A stretch of 64,000 nt of DNA from Aliarcobacter skirrowii CCUG 10374 (GTDB taxonomy: Bacteria > Campylobacterota > Campylobacteria > Campylobacterales > Arcobacteraceae). The notes beneath the pieces were generated by a model. That model did no database searches, was not told the origin of the DNA, and saw nothing but the letters and a program-made list of their open reading frames with translations. Each line of letters starts with the position of its first letter. The first letter of the stretch is position 1. Positions 9,367-17,897 of the stretch are shown piece after piece. The DNA lies in NCBI RefSeq assembly GCF_003544835.1, contig NZ_CP032099.1:1550001-1614000 (forward strand), read 5' to 3'. The translations under genes and the position numbers were made by a program.

Positions 9367-10725
9367 ATGAGTGCAAAACATTATGAAGTGATCGTTGTTG
9401 GTGGTGGAATTTCAGGAGCTGCTATGTTCTTTGAACTTGCTAAATATTCAGATGTAAAGAATATCTGTCTTTTAGAGAAATATGAAGATTTAGCAACTTT
9501 AAATTCAAAAGGTACAAGTAATTCTCAAACAATTCACGTTGGTGATATTGAAACAAACTATACATTTGAAAAAGCAAAAATTACAAAAAGAACTGCAAAA
9601 ATGATTGAAAAGTTCTGTTTGGCATACAACTTACAAGATAAAATTATGTTCAAACACCAAAAAATGGCTCTTGGAGTTGGAGAAAAAGAGGTTAAATTTA
9701 TTACAGATAGATATAATCAATTTAAAGAGATTTTCCCATATTTAGAGTTATGGGACAAAGAGGCTTTAAGAGAAAAAGAGCCATTACTTGTTTATGCTGA
9801 TAAAGAGAGAACAAAAGATAGACCTGAACCAATTGTTGCAATGGGTACAAATGATCAATACACAACTGTTGATTTTGGAGCTATGACAAAAGAACTTGTA
9901 AAAGCTGCTAAAGAGGCTGATAGTTCAAAAATTACTGATGTATTCTTTAACTCAGAAGTTGATGAGATAGAAAAAATTGACAAAATGTTTAAAGTAACAA
10001 CTACTAAAGGAGATGTTTATACAGCTGATTTCGTTGTTGTAAATGCAGGAGCACATTCACTTTATCTAGCTCACAAAATGGGACATGGAAAACATATGGG
10101 TTCACTATCTATGGCTGGATCATTTTATATTACAAATGGAACATACTTAAATGGTAAAGTTTATATGGTACAAAATGACAAACTTCCATTTGCAGCGCTT
10201 CATGGAGATCCAGATATCTTATGTGAAGGTAAAACAAGATTTGGACCAACAGCTCTTGCACTTTTAGTTTTAGAAAGATACAAAGGTGGAAAATCATTCT
10301 TCCAATGTTTAAAAACTTTAAACTTTGATGGAAGTATTATGAAAATATTCTGGGATTTATTAAAAGATTCAGATATTAGAAACTATGTATTTAAAAACTT
10401 CTTATTTGAAATTCCAGGAATTAATAAAAAACTTTTTGTTAAAGATGCACAAAAAATTGTTCCTTCACTAAGTGTAGATGATATTGAGTATGCAAAAGGT
10501 TTTGGAGGAGTTAGACCACAAGTTTTAAATAAAACGGAGAAAAAACTAATGTTAGGTGAAGCTTCTATTACTGAAGAAGAAGGAATCATATTTAATATGA
10601 CACCATCTCCAGGTGCAACTTCTTGTCTTGGAAATGCAGAAAGAGATATTAAAATTGTTACAAAACATCTTGGAAAAACTTTCTACGAAGATAAATTCCT
10701 AGCTGATTTTACAGATGATAAATAA
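9367..10725 (+). CDS. mqo: Malate:quinone oxidoreductase
   Basis: FAD-dependent, membrane-associated oxidation of malate to oxaloacetate with electrons passed to the quinone pool, replacing NAD malate dehydrogenase in the TCA cycle. The N-terminal dinucleotide fold VIVVGGGISGAAM lies at about 8-20, with LLEKYEDLATLNSKGTSNSQTIHVGDIETNYT following as in the Mqo family and a C-terminal FAD-contact region around FNMTPSPGATSCLGNAE. I chose the ATG at 9367, not the first in-frame ATG at 9319: it has a Shine-Dalgarno (AGGA, 9358-9361), gives the usual length (452 residues) and starts directly before the flavin-binding strand, while the upstream ATG lies within the likely promoter. Confidence 0.88.
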   Translation: MSAKHYEVIVVGGGISGAAMFFELAKYSDVKNICLLEKYEDLATLNSKGTSNSQTIHVGDIETNYTFEKAKITKRTAKMIEKFCLAYNLQDKIMFKHQKMALGVGEKEVKFITDRYNQFKEIFPYLELWDKEALREKEPLLVYADKERTKDRPEPIVAMGTNDQYTTVDFGAMTKELVKAAKEADSSKITDVFFNSEVDEIEKIDKMFKVTTTKGDVYTADFVVVNAGAHSLYLAHKMGHGKHMGSLSMAGSFYITNGTYLNGKVYMVQNDKLPFAALHGDPDILCEGKTRFGPTALALLVLERYKGGKSFFQCLKTLNFDGSIMKIFWDLLKDSDIRNYVFKNFLFEIPGINKKLFVKDAQKIVPSLSVDDIEYAKGFGGVRPQVLNKTEKKLMLGEASITEEEGIIFNMTPSPGATSCLGNAERDIKIVTKHLGKTFYEDKFLADFTDDK

Positions 10726-10730
10726 TAATT

Positions 10731-10754
10731 AGAAAAAGGCAAAAGCCTTTTTCT
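10731..10754 (+). terminator. Rho-independent terminator after mqo
   Basis: A 10-bp stem of AGAAAAAGGC with its complement around a 4-nt AAAA loop, the 3' arm itself carrying a run of five T. It lies 5 bp after the mqo stop, though pncC starts only 15 bp further on. Confidence 0.75.
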
Positions 10755-10769
10755 TCATAAAGGATTTTT

Positions 10770-11273
10770 ATGTCAAAAAAATTCTCTAAAAAAGATATGA
10801 TAACTCTACAAAATCTACTAAGAGAGAATCATCTTACAATTACAGTAGCAGAGTCTTGTACTGGTGGATTAGTTGCTAGCATGATTACTAAAATTTCTGG
10901 TTCAAGTGATGTTTTTAATGGAAGCATTGTTACATACTCAAATAAGATAAAAAATCAAGAACTTGGTGTTTTAAAATCAACATTAAAAGATTTTGGAGCA
11001 GTTAGTAAAGAGGTTGTATCTGAAATGCTAAAAGGAGTTATAAAAAAATTTGATGCATCTTATGGTATTGCAATATCAGGGGTTGCAGGACCAAATGGTG
11101 GAACAAAAAACAAACCTGTAGGTATGGTAGTAATTGGAATTTCAGATAGTTTTGGAGCTCAAAAAATTAAAATTTTTAACTTCAAAGGTAGTAGAGAAGA
11201 GATTCAAAAAAAAGCTGCACTTACTTCTTTAAAAGAAATTTTAAAATTTATTAAAAAAACTCTTGACAATTAA
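10770..11273 (+). CDS. pncC: CinA C-terminal domain protein, nicotinamide-nucleotide amidase
   Basis: Stand-alone CinA C-terminal domain (167 residues), the family that hydrolyses NMN to nicotinate mononucleotide in NAD recycling. The motif AESCTGG at 27-33, with the likely nucleophilic serine, is followed by GSSDVFNGSIVTYSN, FGAVS and the ISGVAGPNGGT loop (about 108-118), all typical. The N-terminal molybdopterin-binding-like half of full-length CinA is absent. It follows the mqo terminator closely and its last codons overlap the tRNA promoter. Enzyme activity is inferred from the family. Confidence 0.85.
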   Translation: MSKKFSKKDMITLQNLLRENHLTITVAESCTGGLVASMITKISGSSDVFNGSIVTYSNKIKNQELGVLKSTLKDFGAVSKEVVSEMLKGVIKKFDASYGIAISGVAGPNGGTKNKPVGMVVIGISDSFGAQKIKIFNFKGSREEIQKKAALTSLKEILKFIKKTLDN

Positions 11274-11291
11274 TTTAATTTGCACTATAAT
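11263..11291 (+). promoter_or_regulatory. Consensus sigma70 promoter of the tRNA array
   Basis: A perfect TTGACA (11263-11268) and perfect TATAAT (11286-11291) are 17 bp apart, overlapping the end of pncC and 42 bp before the first tRNA. A full -35 is unusual in this genome and fits a strong stable-RNA promoter. Confidence 0.9.
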
Positions 11292-11332
11292 TCCAGTCCA
11301 TTTTGAGTTTAGTAACTTAAAATTACAAAAAT

Positions 11333-11408
11333 GACTTGTTAGCTCAGCTGGTAGAGCATCTCACTTTTAATGAGGAGGCCGATGGTTCGAATCCATCACA
11401 GGTCACCA
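11333..11408 (+). tRNA. tRNA-Lys (UUU), copy 1
   Basis: 76-nt cloverleaf with encoded CCA. Acceptor GACTTGT pairs with ACAGGTC (one G-U), the anticodon loop is CTTTTAA with anticodon TTT, and the T-loop is GGTTCGAATCC. Confidence 0.97.
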
Positions 11409-11427
11409 TTTTTATTTTGTATATCTT

Positions 11428-11502
11428 GGCCCCTTCATCTAACGGTTAGGATTCATGGTTTTCATCCATGCCACAGGGGTTCGAATCCCCTAGGGGTCAC
11501 CA
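11428..11502 (+). tRNA. tRNA-Glu (UUC), copy 1
   Basis: 75-nt cloverleaf with encoded CCA. Acceptor GGCCCCT pairs with AGGGGTC, and the anticodon stem CATGG/CCATG encloses loop TTTTCAT with anticodon TTC. Confidence 0.97.
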
Positions 11503-11518
11503 AGGTCAAATATACAAA

Positions 11519-11594
11519 GGTCGATTAGCTCAGTTGGTAGAGCGCTACCCTTACAAGGTAGATGTCATAAGTTCGAGTCTTATATCGACCACCA
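11519..11594 (+). tRNA. tRNA-Val (UAC), copy 1
   Basis: 76-nt cloverleaf with encoded CCA. Acceptor GGTCGAT pairs perfectly with ATCGACC, and the anticodon stem CTACC/GGTAG encloses a loop with anticodon TAC. Confidence 0.97.
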
Positions 11595-11607
11595 TTTCTT
11601 AAAAGGT

Positions 11608-11684
11608 GCGGCCATAGTTTAGTTGGTTAGAATGCCTGCCTGTCACGCAGGAGGTCGCGAGTTCGAGTCTCGTTGGCCGCGCCA
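11608..11684 (+). tRNA. tRNA-Asp (GUC), copy 1
   Basis: 77-nt cloverleaf with encoded CCA. Acceptor GCGGCCA pairs with TGGCCGC, and the anticodon stem CCTGC/GCAGG encloses CTGTCAC with anticodon GTC. Confidence 0.97.
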
Positions 11685-11699
11685 TTTTTCTTATTTTAT

Positions 11700-11775
11700 G
11701 ACTTGTTAGCTCAGCTGGTAGAGCATCTCACTTTTAATGAGGAGGCCGATGGTTCGAATCCATCACAGGTCACCA
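11700..11775 (+). tRNA. tRNA-Lys (UUU), copy 2
   Basis: Identical by eye to the tRNA-Lys at 11333-11408, with CCA encoded. Confidence 0.97.
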
Positions 11776-11794
11776 TTTTTATTTTGTATATCTT

Positions 11795-11869
11795 GGCCCC
11801 TTCATCTAACGGTTAGGATTCATGGTTTTCATCCATGCCACAGGGGTTCGAATCCCCTAGGGGTCACCA
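11795..11869 (+). tRNA. tRNA-Glu (UUC), copy 2
   Basis: Identical by eye to the tRNA-Glu at 11428-11502, with CCA encoded. Confidence 0.97.
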
Positions 11870-11896
11870 AGGTCAAATATACAAATCCCCCTCTTT

Positions 11897-11972
11897 GGTC
11901 GATTAGCTCAGTTGGTAGAGCGCTACCCTTACAAGGTAGATGTCATAAGTTCGAGTCTTATATCGACCACCA
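11897..11972 (+). tRNA. tRNA-Val (UAC), copy 2
   Basis: Identical by eye to the tRNA-Val at 11519-11594. The spacer before it is 11 nt longer than in copy 1. Confidence 0.97.
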
Positions 11973-11985
11973 TTTCTTAAAAGGT

Positions 11986-12062
11986 GCGGCCATAGTTTAG
12001 TTGGTTAGAATGCCTGCCTGTCACGCAGGAGGTCGCGAGTTCGAGTCTCGTTGGCCGCGCCA
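11986..12062 (+). tRNA. tRNA-Asp (GUC), copy 2
   Basis: Identical by eye to the tRNA-Asp at 11608-11684. It ends the array; no clear terminator hairpin follows before the histidine kinase gene at 12127. Confidence 0.97.
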
Positions 12063-12126
12063 TTTTAATTTATCTTTTTATCAATAAAATATAGCTACTA
12101 TTACAACTTATTTTTAAAGGTAGCAA

Positions 12127-13710
12127 ATGTTAAAAGCGAAATCTCTTTATCATCTAATTGTCTATAGTATTTTTTTTATTGTTTTACTTATTGCATTTTT
12201 TACTTTTATTATAATAAATAATGCACACGATGAACTTCAAGAAAAAATTATCACTCTAAAAGAGGATTATTCAAATAGTCAAAAAGAGATTTTAAAAAGT
12301 CATATAAAAAACAGTTTAAAATTTATAGAGTTTTACTACGAAGAGAATAAAAATTTAAAATCAAAAGATGAGATTAAAAAAGAGATAATCTATATACTAA
12401 ATAAAATAAATTTAAATGAGAACTCAAATGAGTATATATTTATTTATGATTTTAGTGGTGTTTTAATAGATAATTCAACAGATAAATCAAATATTGGTAA
12501 AAATTTCTTAAATTTTACAGATAGTAATAAAAAAGAGGTAGTCAAAGAGCTAATTGAAACATCTAAAAACAGTGATGGTGGATTTGTAAACTACTTTTGG
12601 ACAAAACCTGAAATTACCAAAGAGAGAAATAAAATATCTTATGTTATATCTTATGAACCATTTTCTTGGACTATTGGAAAAGGTGTCTATTTAGATGAGA
12701 TTGATAAGCTAATTAGACAAAAAGAGCAAGAGTACAACAAAAAAATCTCAAACTATACTTTGCAAATTGTTTCTATGACAATTTTACTTATTTTATACTC
12801 AATATTTATATATAAAAACGCAACTATTTTAATTGTAAAAGATGTTACTGAAATAGGAAAATATTTTAAAGAGGCTCAGGAGAAAAATGAACCTATAAAT
12901 CAAAGTAGATTTATATTTGGAGAGTTTAAAGTTATTGCTAATTTTGCATTTGATGCAATAAGCAATATAAAACTAAAAACAAATATTTTAGAAGGCTTAA
13001 ATAAAAACCTAGAGGAAAAAGTTGAGGAGAAAACAAAAGAGTTATCAGAGCTTGTTGAGAGTCAAAAGAAATTTATAAAAAACTCTGTTCATGAGATAAA
13101 TACACCTTTATCAATTATTAGAACAAATATAGATCTTCTTAAAATGAAAGTTGAAGATAATAGCTATATTACAAATATTGAAGCTGGAAGTAAAATAATT
13201 CAATATATTTATGATGATTTATCATATTTAATTAAAAAAGATAGAGTTATTTATGAGAAAGAGTACCTTAATTTTAGTGAAATTTTAGAGAATAGATTAA
13301 CTTTTTTTGAAGAGATTGTAAAATCAAATAGCTTATATTTTATAAAAAACATTGAAGAGGATGTTTATATAAAATTTAACTCTATTGAACTTCAAAGAGT
13401 AATTGATAATAATTTATCAAATGCGGTTAAATACTCGTTTGCAAGATCTCCAATATATATTAAACTATTTTATGTAGATGATGAAGAGGTTGAACTTTCA
13501 ATTACAACCTCTTCTAAAAAAATAGATTATATTGATAAAATTTTTGAAGATTTTTATAGAGAGAATCAAGCAAGAGGTGGATTTGGACTTGGCTTAAAAA
13601 TAGTAAAAGAGATTTGTGATAAGAATTTAGTTATAATCAAAGTTCTATCAGATACAAAAGATACAAAATTTATATATAGGTTTAAACTAAATGAAAATAC
13701 TACTACTTGA
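12127..13710 (+). CDS. Membrane histidine kinase with periplasmic Cache domain
   Basis: Two-component sensor of 527 residues. TM1 is about 9-31 and TM2 about 211-230. Between them lies a single Cache-type domain with EYIFIYDFSG, IGKNFL, GGFVNYFW and SWTIGKGVYLDEID segments, a class that often binds small carboxylates. A coiled coil (about 285-315) leads to the HisKA H-box HEINTP with phospho-acceptor His322. The ATPase domain has an N-box (SNAVKYS, Asn432) and GFGLGLK (485-491), but the usual DxGxG G1 box is replaced by ITTSSKKI (about 459-466). It overlaps the response regulator by 20 bp. The position at the head of a carboxylate transport/metabolism region suggests acetate or a similar acid as signal, which is inference. 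Confidence 0.88.
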   Translation: MLKAKSLYHLIVYSIFFIVLLIAFFTFIIINNAHDELQEKIITLKEDYSNSQKEILKSHIKNSLKFIEFYYEENKNLKSKDEIKKEIIYILNKINLNENSNEYIFIYDFSGVLIDNSTDKSNIGKNFLNFTDSNKKEVVKELIETSKNSDGGFVNYFWTKPEITKERNKISYVISYEPFSWTIGKGVYLDEIDKLIRQKEQEYNKKISNYTLQIVSMTILLILYSIFIYKNATILIVKDVTEIGKYFKEAQEKNEPINQSRFIFGEFKVIANFAFDAISNIKLKTNILEGLNKNLEEKVEEKTKELSELVESQKKFIKNSVHEINTPLSIIRTNIDLLKMKVEDNSYITNIEAGSKIIQYIYDDLSYLIKKDRVIYEKEYLNFSEILENRLTFFEEIVKSNSLYFIKNIEEDVYIKFNSIELQRVIDNNLSNAVKYSFARSPIYIKLFYVDDEEVELSITTSSKKIDYIDKIFEDFYRENQARGGFGLGLKIVKEICDKNLVIIKVLSDTKDTKFIYRFKLNENTTT

Positions 13711-14353
13711 AGATGAATTGATGCTAAACAATACAATAACTGAATATCTAAAAAACATAGGTCATATGGTTGATAGCTATTTTGATGGACAAGATGTTTT
13801 AGATAATATTGAAAATAGATACGATTTATTAATTCTTGATGTAAATGTTCCTACAAAAGATGGATTTATGATTTTAGATGAGTTAAATAGTAAGAAAATT
13901 CATATTCCAACAATTTTCATTTCAGCTCAAATTGATATAGAAGATATTACAAAAGCATATAGTTTAGGAGCTAGAGAGTATCTTAAAAAACCTTTTCATC
14001 TTGAAGAGTTAGGAATTAAAATAAACTTAATTTTAAAAAAAGAGCAAAGAGATACAAGCCATATCAAATTTTCAGAGAACTACTCTTACTCAAAAGATAA
14101 ACAGACTCTTTATTTTAATGGCGAACCACAAAATCTTACAAAAAAACAGTTAGAGATAATCCATATTTTAGCATTAAATATAAATATGATTGTAGATTTT
14201 GAACAGTTTAGAATTGATGTTTGGGATAGTGAAAACATTGATAATCCTACAATTAGAGCTGAAATTTCAAGATTAAAAAAGAGTTTAAAAGAGGATTTTA
14301 TAAAAAATATAAGAGGTTTGGGATATAAAATAGATAGATACTACTCTATTTAA
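13691..14353 (+). CDS. OmpR/PhoB-family response regulator
   Basis: 220-residue DNA-binding response regulator. The receiver domain (1-120) has the acidic pocket LLEDE, phospho-acceptor Asp50 in LLILDVN, the switch Ser78 in FISAQ and Lys100-Pro101 in the KKPF motif. The C-terminal winged helix (about 128-220) has NLTKKQLEIIHILA and the recognition-helix region NPTIRAEISRLKKSL. It is co-transcribed with the upstream kinase (20-bp overlap). OmpR-type regulators bind direct repeats spaced 11 bp; such GCTAY repeats occur before three operons in the next 14 kb, making this the leading candidate for their activator. Confidence 0.92.
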   Translation: MKILLLEDELMLNNTITEYLKNIGHMVDSYFDGQDVLDNIENRYDLLILDVNVPTKDGFMILDELNSKKIHIPTIFISAQIDIEDITKAYSLGAREYLKKPFHLEELGIKINLILKKEQRDTSHIKFSENYSYSKDKQTLYFNGEPQNLTKKQLEIIHILALNINMIVDFEQFRIDVWDSENIDNPTIRAEISRLKKSLKEDFIKNIRGLGYKIDRYYSI

Positions 14354-14368
14354 TAAGTTTCCTATTTT

Positions 14369-14400
14369 GCTATGCTTTTGCTATATATTTTAAATATAAT
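14369..14400 (+). promoter_or_regulatory. Symporter promoter with two 11-bp-spaced GCTAT repeats
   Basis: GCTAT at 14369-14373 and 14380-14384, then exactly 10 bp, then TATAAT at 14395-14400. The repeats occupy the -35 region, as for an OmpR-class activator. The 14-mer TGCTATGCTTTTGC (14368-14381) recurs at 18587-18600. Confidence 0.65.
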
Positions 14401-14459
14401 AGGCCTTAATTTTTAAATAATTTAATATTAAATTTTACATATTTTAGGAACTCTTTTTA

Positions 14460-16079
14460 ATGGAACTTCAATCTTTAATATATCTTTTTGTAGGAATATC
14501 ATTTACAATATATTTTGGAATAGCCCTTTGGACAAAATCTACATCTACAAAAGATTTTTATATTGTAAAAAAAGCCAATAATAAAACTATTTCAAATGGT
14601 CTTTCTATAGCTGTTGATTTTATAAGTGCAGCTACATTTATCTCTTTTGCTGGTATTTTTTTATACTCTTATTCACTTACAAACTATATTATTGTAGGAA
14701 TTATTTCAGGATTTTTTATACTCATATTTATCATTGCTCCAAAAATAAGAGAGAAAAATGAACTATCTATTCCATCATTTTTTGATATAAAATATAGTAG
14801 TTTAGAGATTAAAAAACTATCTGCTTTTATAATTTTAGCTATATCTTTTTTATATCTTTGCGCTCAAATAAAGGCAACTGGAATAATCTTTTCAAGAATT
14901 TTTCAAATAGAGTTTACACTTGCTTTACTTTTTGCATCAATTTTAACTTTTTTTTATGCAACTATATTTGGTAAAAAAGAGTTCTCTTACTCTTATATTC
15001 TTCAATATATTATTATTCTTTTCTCTTTTGCAACTCCAATTATATTTTTAACTATATCATTAACAAATAGTTTTATCCCTCAACTTGCAATCTTTTCATC
15101 TATACAAAATACAGAAAATTTAGTAGTTGAAATTCAAAATAGTTTTAATATATCTTTAAAAGAGAGTAGCTTTTTAACTACTACTTTTTTAACTATATCT
15201 TTAGCTCTTGGAGTTGCTACTTTACCACATATTTTAACAAAATTTTTTCATACAAGTAGTGTTGAAAATAGCAAAAAAAGTGCAATTTGGGCAACTGTTT
15301 TTATAGCTTTAATATACTCTTTTTTAATATCATTACCAGCACTTTCATACATAAATTTTTCAAAAAATATCTCAAATGTAGAGTATAAATCTTTTATAAA
15401 AGATGAATTTATAAATGATAAAAATGAGCAAATCTATGGTAAGTGGCTTAAAACTTGGGAAGATACAAATTTAGTAAAATATAGTGATGAAAATAGTGAC
15501 AATCTTGTAACTTTAAATGAGTTAAAAATAGATCCAGATACAATCTTTTTACTAAATAGTGAAGTTAATAATATGCCAAATTGGGTAATTGCTTTAGTAA
15601 TTTCAGGTGCACTTGCTGCAACTTTATCAACAATTACAGGACTTTTACTATTAATAAAAGCGACTTTAGTAAATGAATTTTTACCAAACAATAAAAAAAT
15701 ATCAAAACTTAAATTAAACTCTATTTTAGCTATTTTAATTGTATTCGCAACTTTATTACAAATAAATAATAGTTACACTATTTTACAAATAGTTCTTTTG
15801 GCTTTTAGTATTAGTGCAGCAACTTTGTTTCCAACAATTATTTTAACTATTTTTAAAAATATAGATAAAAAATCAATATTTTTTGCTCTTTTAATATCTT
15901 TTTTATTTGTAGTTATTTACACAATTGTCTATAATTTTAAAGTTGAGCAGAGTAATTACTTTTTGTATTTAATACCAGAATCAATTGGAATAGTTGGAGC
16001 ATTTTTAAACTTTTTTATAGCAATAATTGCATCAAAATTTATATTTTCAAAAAATAAAAAATCTAAGGAGATAAGATGA
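14460..16079 (+). CDS. Sodium:solute symporter, VC_2705-type
   Basis: An integral inner-membrane transporter of the SSS family, 539 residues with about 13 hydrophobic spans. The N-terminal YFGIALWTKSTSTKDFYIVKK and GLSIAVDFISAATFISFAG segments match the SSS core (Na-site helix 1 and helix 2 region). A hydrophilic insertion of about 60 residues (around 295-365), followed by NMPNWVIALVISGALAATLSTITGLLLLI, is typical of the large-subunit VC_2705 subfamily rather than of true ActP. The substrate is unproven; relatives are linked to acetate or other short carboxylates. The stop overlaps the next gene by 4 bp (ATGA), so it is co-transcribed with the nucleotidyltransferase and exonuclease genes. Confidence 0.82.
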   Translation: MELQSLIYLFVGISFTIYFGIALWTKSTSTKDFYIVKKANNKTISNGLSIAVDFISAATFISFAGIFLYSYSLTNYIIVGIISGFFILIFIIAPKIREKNELSIPSFFDIKYSSLEIKKLSAFIILAISFLYLCAQIKATGIIFSRIFQIEFTLALLFASILTFFYATIFGKKEFSYSYILQYIIILFSFATPIIFLTISLTNSFIPQLAIFSSIQNTENLVVEIQNSFNISLKESSFLTTTFLTISLALGVATLPHILTKFFHTSSVENSKKSAIWATVFIALIYSFLISLPALSYINFSKNISNVEYKSFIKDEFINDKNEQIYGKWLKTWEDTNLVKYSDENSDNLVTLNELKIDPDTIFLLNSEVNNMPNWVIALVISGALAATLSTITGLLLLIKATLVNEFLPNNKKISKLKLNSILAILIVFATLLQINNSYTILQIVLLAFSISAATLFPTIILTIFKNIDKKSIFFALLISFLFVVIYTIVYNFKVEQSNYFLYLIPESIGIVGAFLNFFIAIIASKFIFSKNKKSKEIR

Positions 16080-17896
16080 GTATTCAAGATCAAGAGGTTT
16101 TTTTATCAAAAATCCACCCTTTTGAAGTTTTAAGCCCAAGCCAAATGGCAAAATGTCTTGAGCATATGGATATAGCTTATTATCCAAAAGGAACTATTTT
16201 AATAAGTCCAAACAATATTCCCAATCACTTTTTTTTAATTATAAAAGGTTCAGTTTTTGAATACAATAGCGATAATGTAGTAGTTATGGATTATCAAAGT
16301 GAAGATACTTTTGATTCAAACTCACTTATTTATAATAAATGTTCAAATACTTTTAAAGTAAATGAGGAGCTAATTTGTTATGAATTAGATAAAAAAATGT
16401 TTTTAAATTTAATAGATGCAAATCAGGAATTTAAAGATTTCTTCTTAAAAGATTTAGTAAATAAATTAAGAACTTTAAAAGAGAAAGAGAATGCATCTCA
16501 ACTATCATCTTTTATGATTGCAAAAGTTCAAGATACTCTAATTCACGAGGCTTGTATTGTAAAAAAAGATACAAAACTAATAGATGCCATTGAAAAATCA
16601 ATGCAGTTTAAAACTTCAACAATTATAGTTGAAGGTGAAAATAAAGAGTATGGAATAATAACTGATTCGCTTTTAAAAGTAAAAGTTTTACTTCAAGGAA
16701 GAGATTTAACAATACCTGTAAAAGATATTGCTATCTTTCCACTTTTAACAATTAATAAAAATGATTATCTGTTTGATGCTCTTACAATTTTAGTTAAAAA
16801 AAATATAAAAAGAGTTGGTGTTGTTGATGATAATAAAAATATGGTTGGAGTTTTAGAACAAATAGATATATTATCTCACTTTGCAAATCATACTTATGTA
16901 ATTGAATCAAAAATCAATAGTGCAAAGAGTATTGAAAATTTAAAAGAGGCAACAAAAGATTTTATGGATATTATTACATCTTTACAAGCAAAAGGTGTAA
17001 AAATACATCATATCTCTAATTTAATTGGTCAATTAAATACAAAACTATATCAAAAAGTTTACTCACTTATAGTTCCAGAAGATTTACAAAACAGCTCTTG
17101 TATTTTTGTAATGGGAAGTGAAGGAAGAAATGAACAGATTATAAAAAATGATCAAGATAATGCTTTAATAGTAAAAGATGGTATTGATGTAGAACAATAC
17201 AGACCTTATATGCAAAAAATTACTGATGCACTCATTTTCTTAGGGTATCCACCTTGTAAAGGAAATATTATGGTTTCAAATCCATAATGGTGCAAAAATT
17301 ATAGTGATTTTAAAAATGATTTAAATAAATGGTTAAACAATAGCTCAAATATGAAAGATTTTTTAGATTTAGCAATATTTATAGACTCTTATGCTGTTGC
17401 TGGGGACAAAAATCTTTTAATTGATTTAAAAAATATTCTATACTCAAAAAAACATAGTGCAATATTTTTGGCATATTTTGCAAAATCAACAACGGCATTT
17501 GATACCCCAACAACTGTATCAAATTTTATGGGGAAAAATGATTTAATAAATATTAAAAAAGCAGTTATATTCCCAATTATTCACGGAATTAGAAGTTTTT
17601 CTTTAAGAGAGGGAATTAAAGAGACAACAACTGTAAAAAGAATTCAACTTTTAGAACAGAAAAATATTTTAGATAAAAAAATGAGCGCAGAGATTCTTGA
17701 AGCACTTGAAATAGCAAACACAATAAGATTAAGACATCAACTAGAGCTTATTCAACAAAATCAAGAGTTAAACAACAATATAAATGCAAATGAGATTGGA
17801 AAAATAGAGAGAGATTTACTAAAAGAGAGTCTTAAAATTGCAAATGAGTTTAAAAACTTTGTAAGCTATGTATTTAAACTAGATAAGATTTATTAA
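16076..17896 (+). pseudogene. cNMP-binding/CBS/nucleotidyltransferase protein, copy 1, split by in-frame TAA
   Basis: The region reads as one 606-codon frame interrupted only by TAA at 17285-17287, after residue 403. The intact paralogue at 22849 has tyrosine here (NPYWC), while this copy reads NP-stop-WC, so one base change (TAT or TAC to TAA) explains it. Before the stop are a cyclic-nucleotide-binding-like domain (about 1-130), a CBS pair (about 150-275) and the DUF294-type nucleotidyltransferase motif GSEGRNEQ...DQDNALI (about 345-365). After it, 17351-17896 keeps the C-terminal helical domain with no frameshift. Either a recent pseudogene, a readthrough case, or a sequencing error. The family's substrate is unknown; it travels with SSS symporters. 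Confidence 0.8.
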
Positions 17897-17897
17897 A

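Larger units (their letters stand above)
11331..11688 (+). repeat. Tandem repeat unit 1 of the tRNA block
   Basis: Direct repeat of the four-tRNA block, matching 11698-12066 in sequence and order, spacers included. The only difference found by eye is an 11-nt insertion in the Glu-Val spacer of unit 2. The units are separated by 9 bp. Confidence 0.9.
11698..12066 (+). repeat. Tandem repeat unit 2 of the tRNA block
   Basis: Second copy of the block at 11331-11688. It carries an extra 11 nt (C/T-rich) just before tRNA-Val, around 11886-11896. No second promoter like the one at 11263 is seen between the units, so both copies are probably transcribed together. Confidence 0.9.

Noticed and set aside
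11737-12000. An open frame running through the second tRNA block
   Set aside because: It covers tRNA-Lys, -Glu and -Val on the coding strand and is only an accident of the tRNA sequence.
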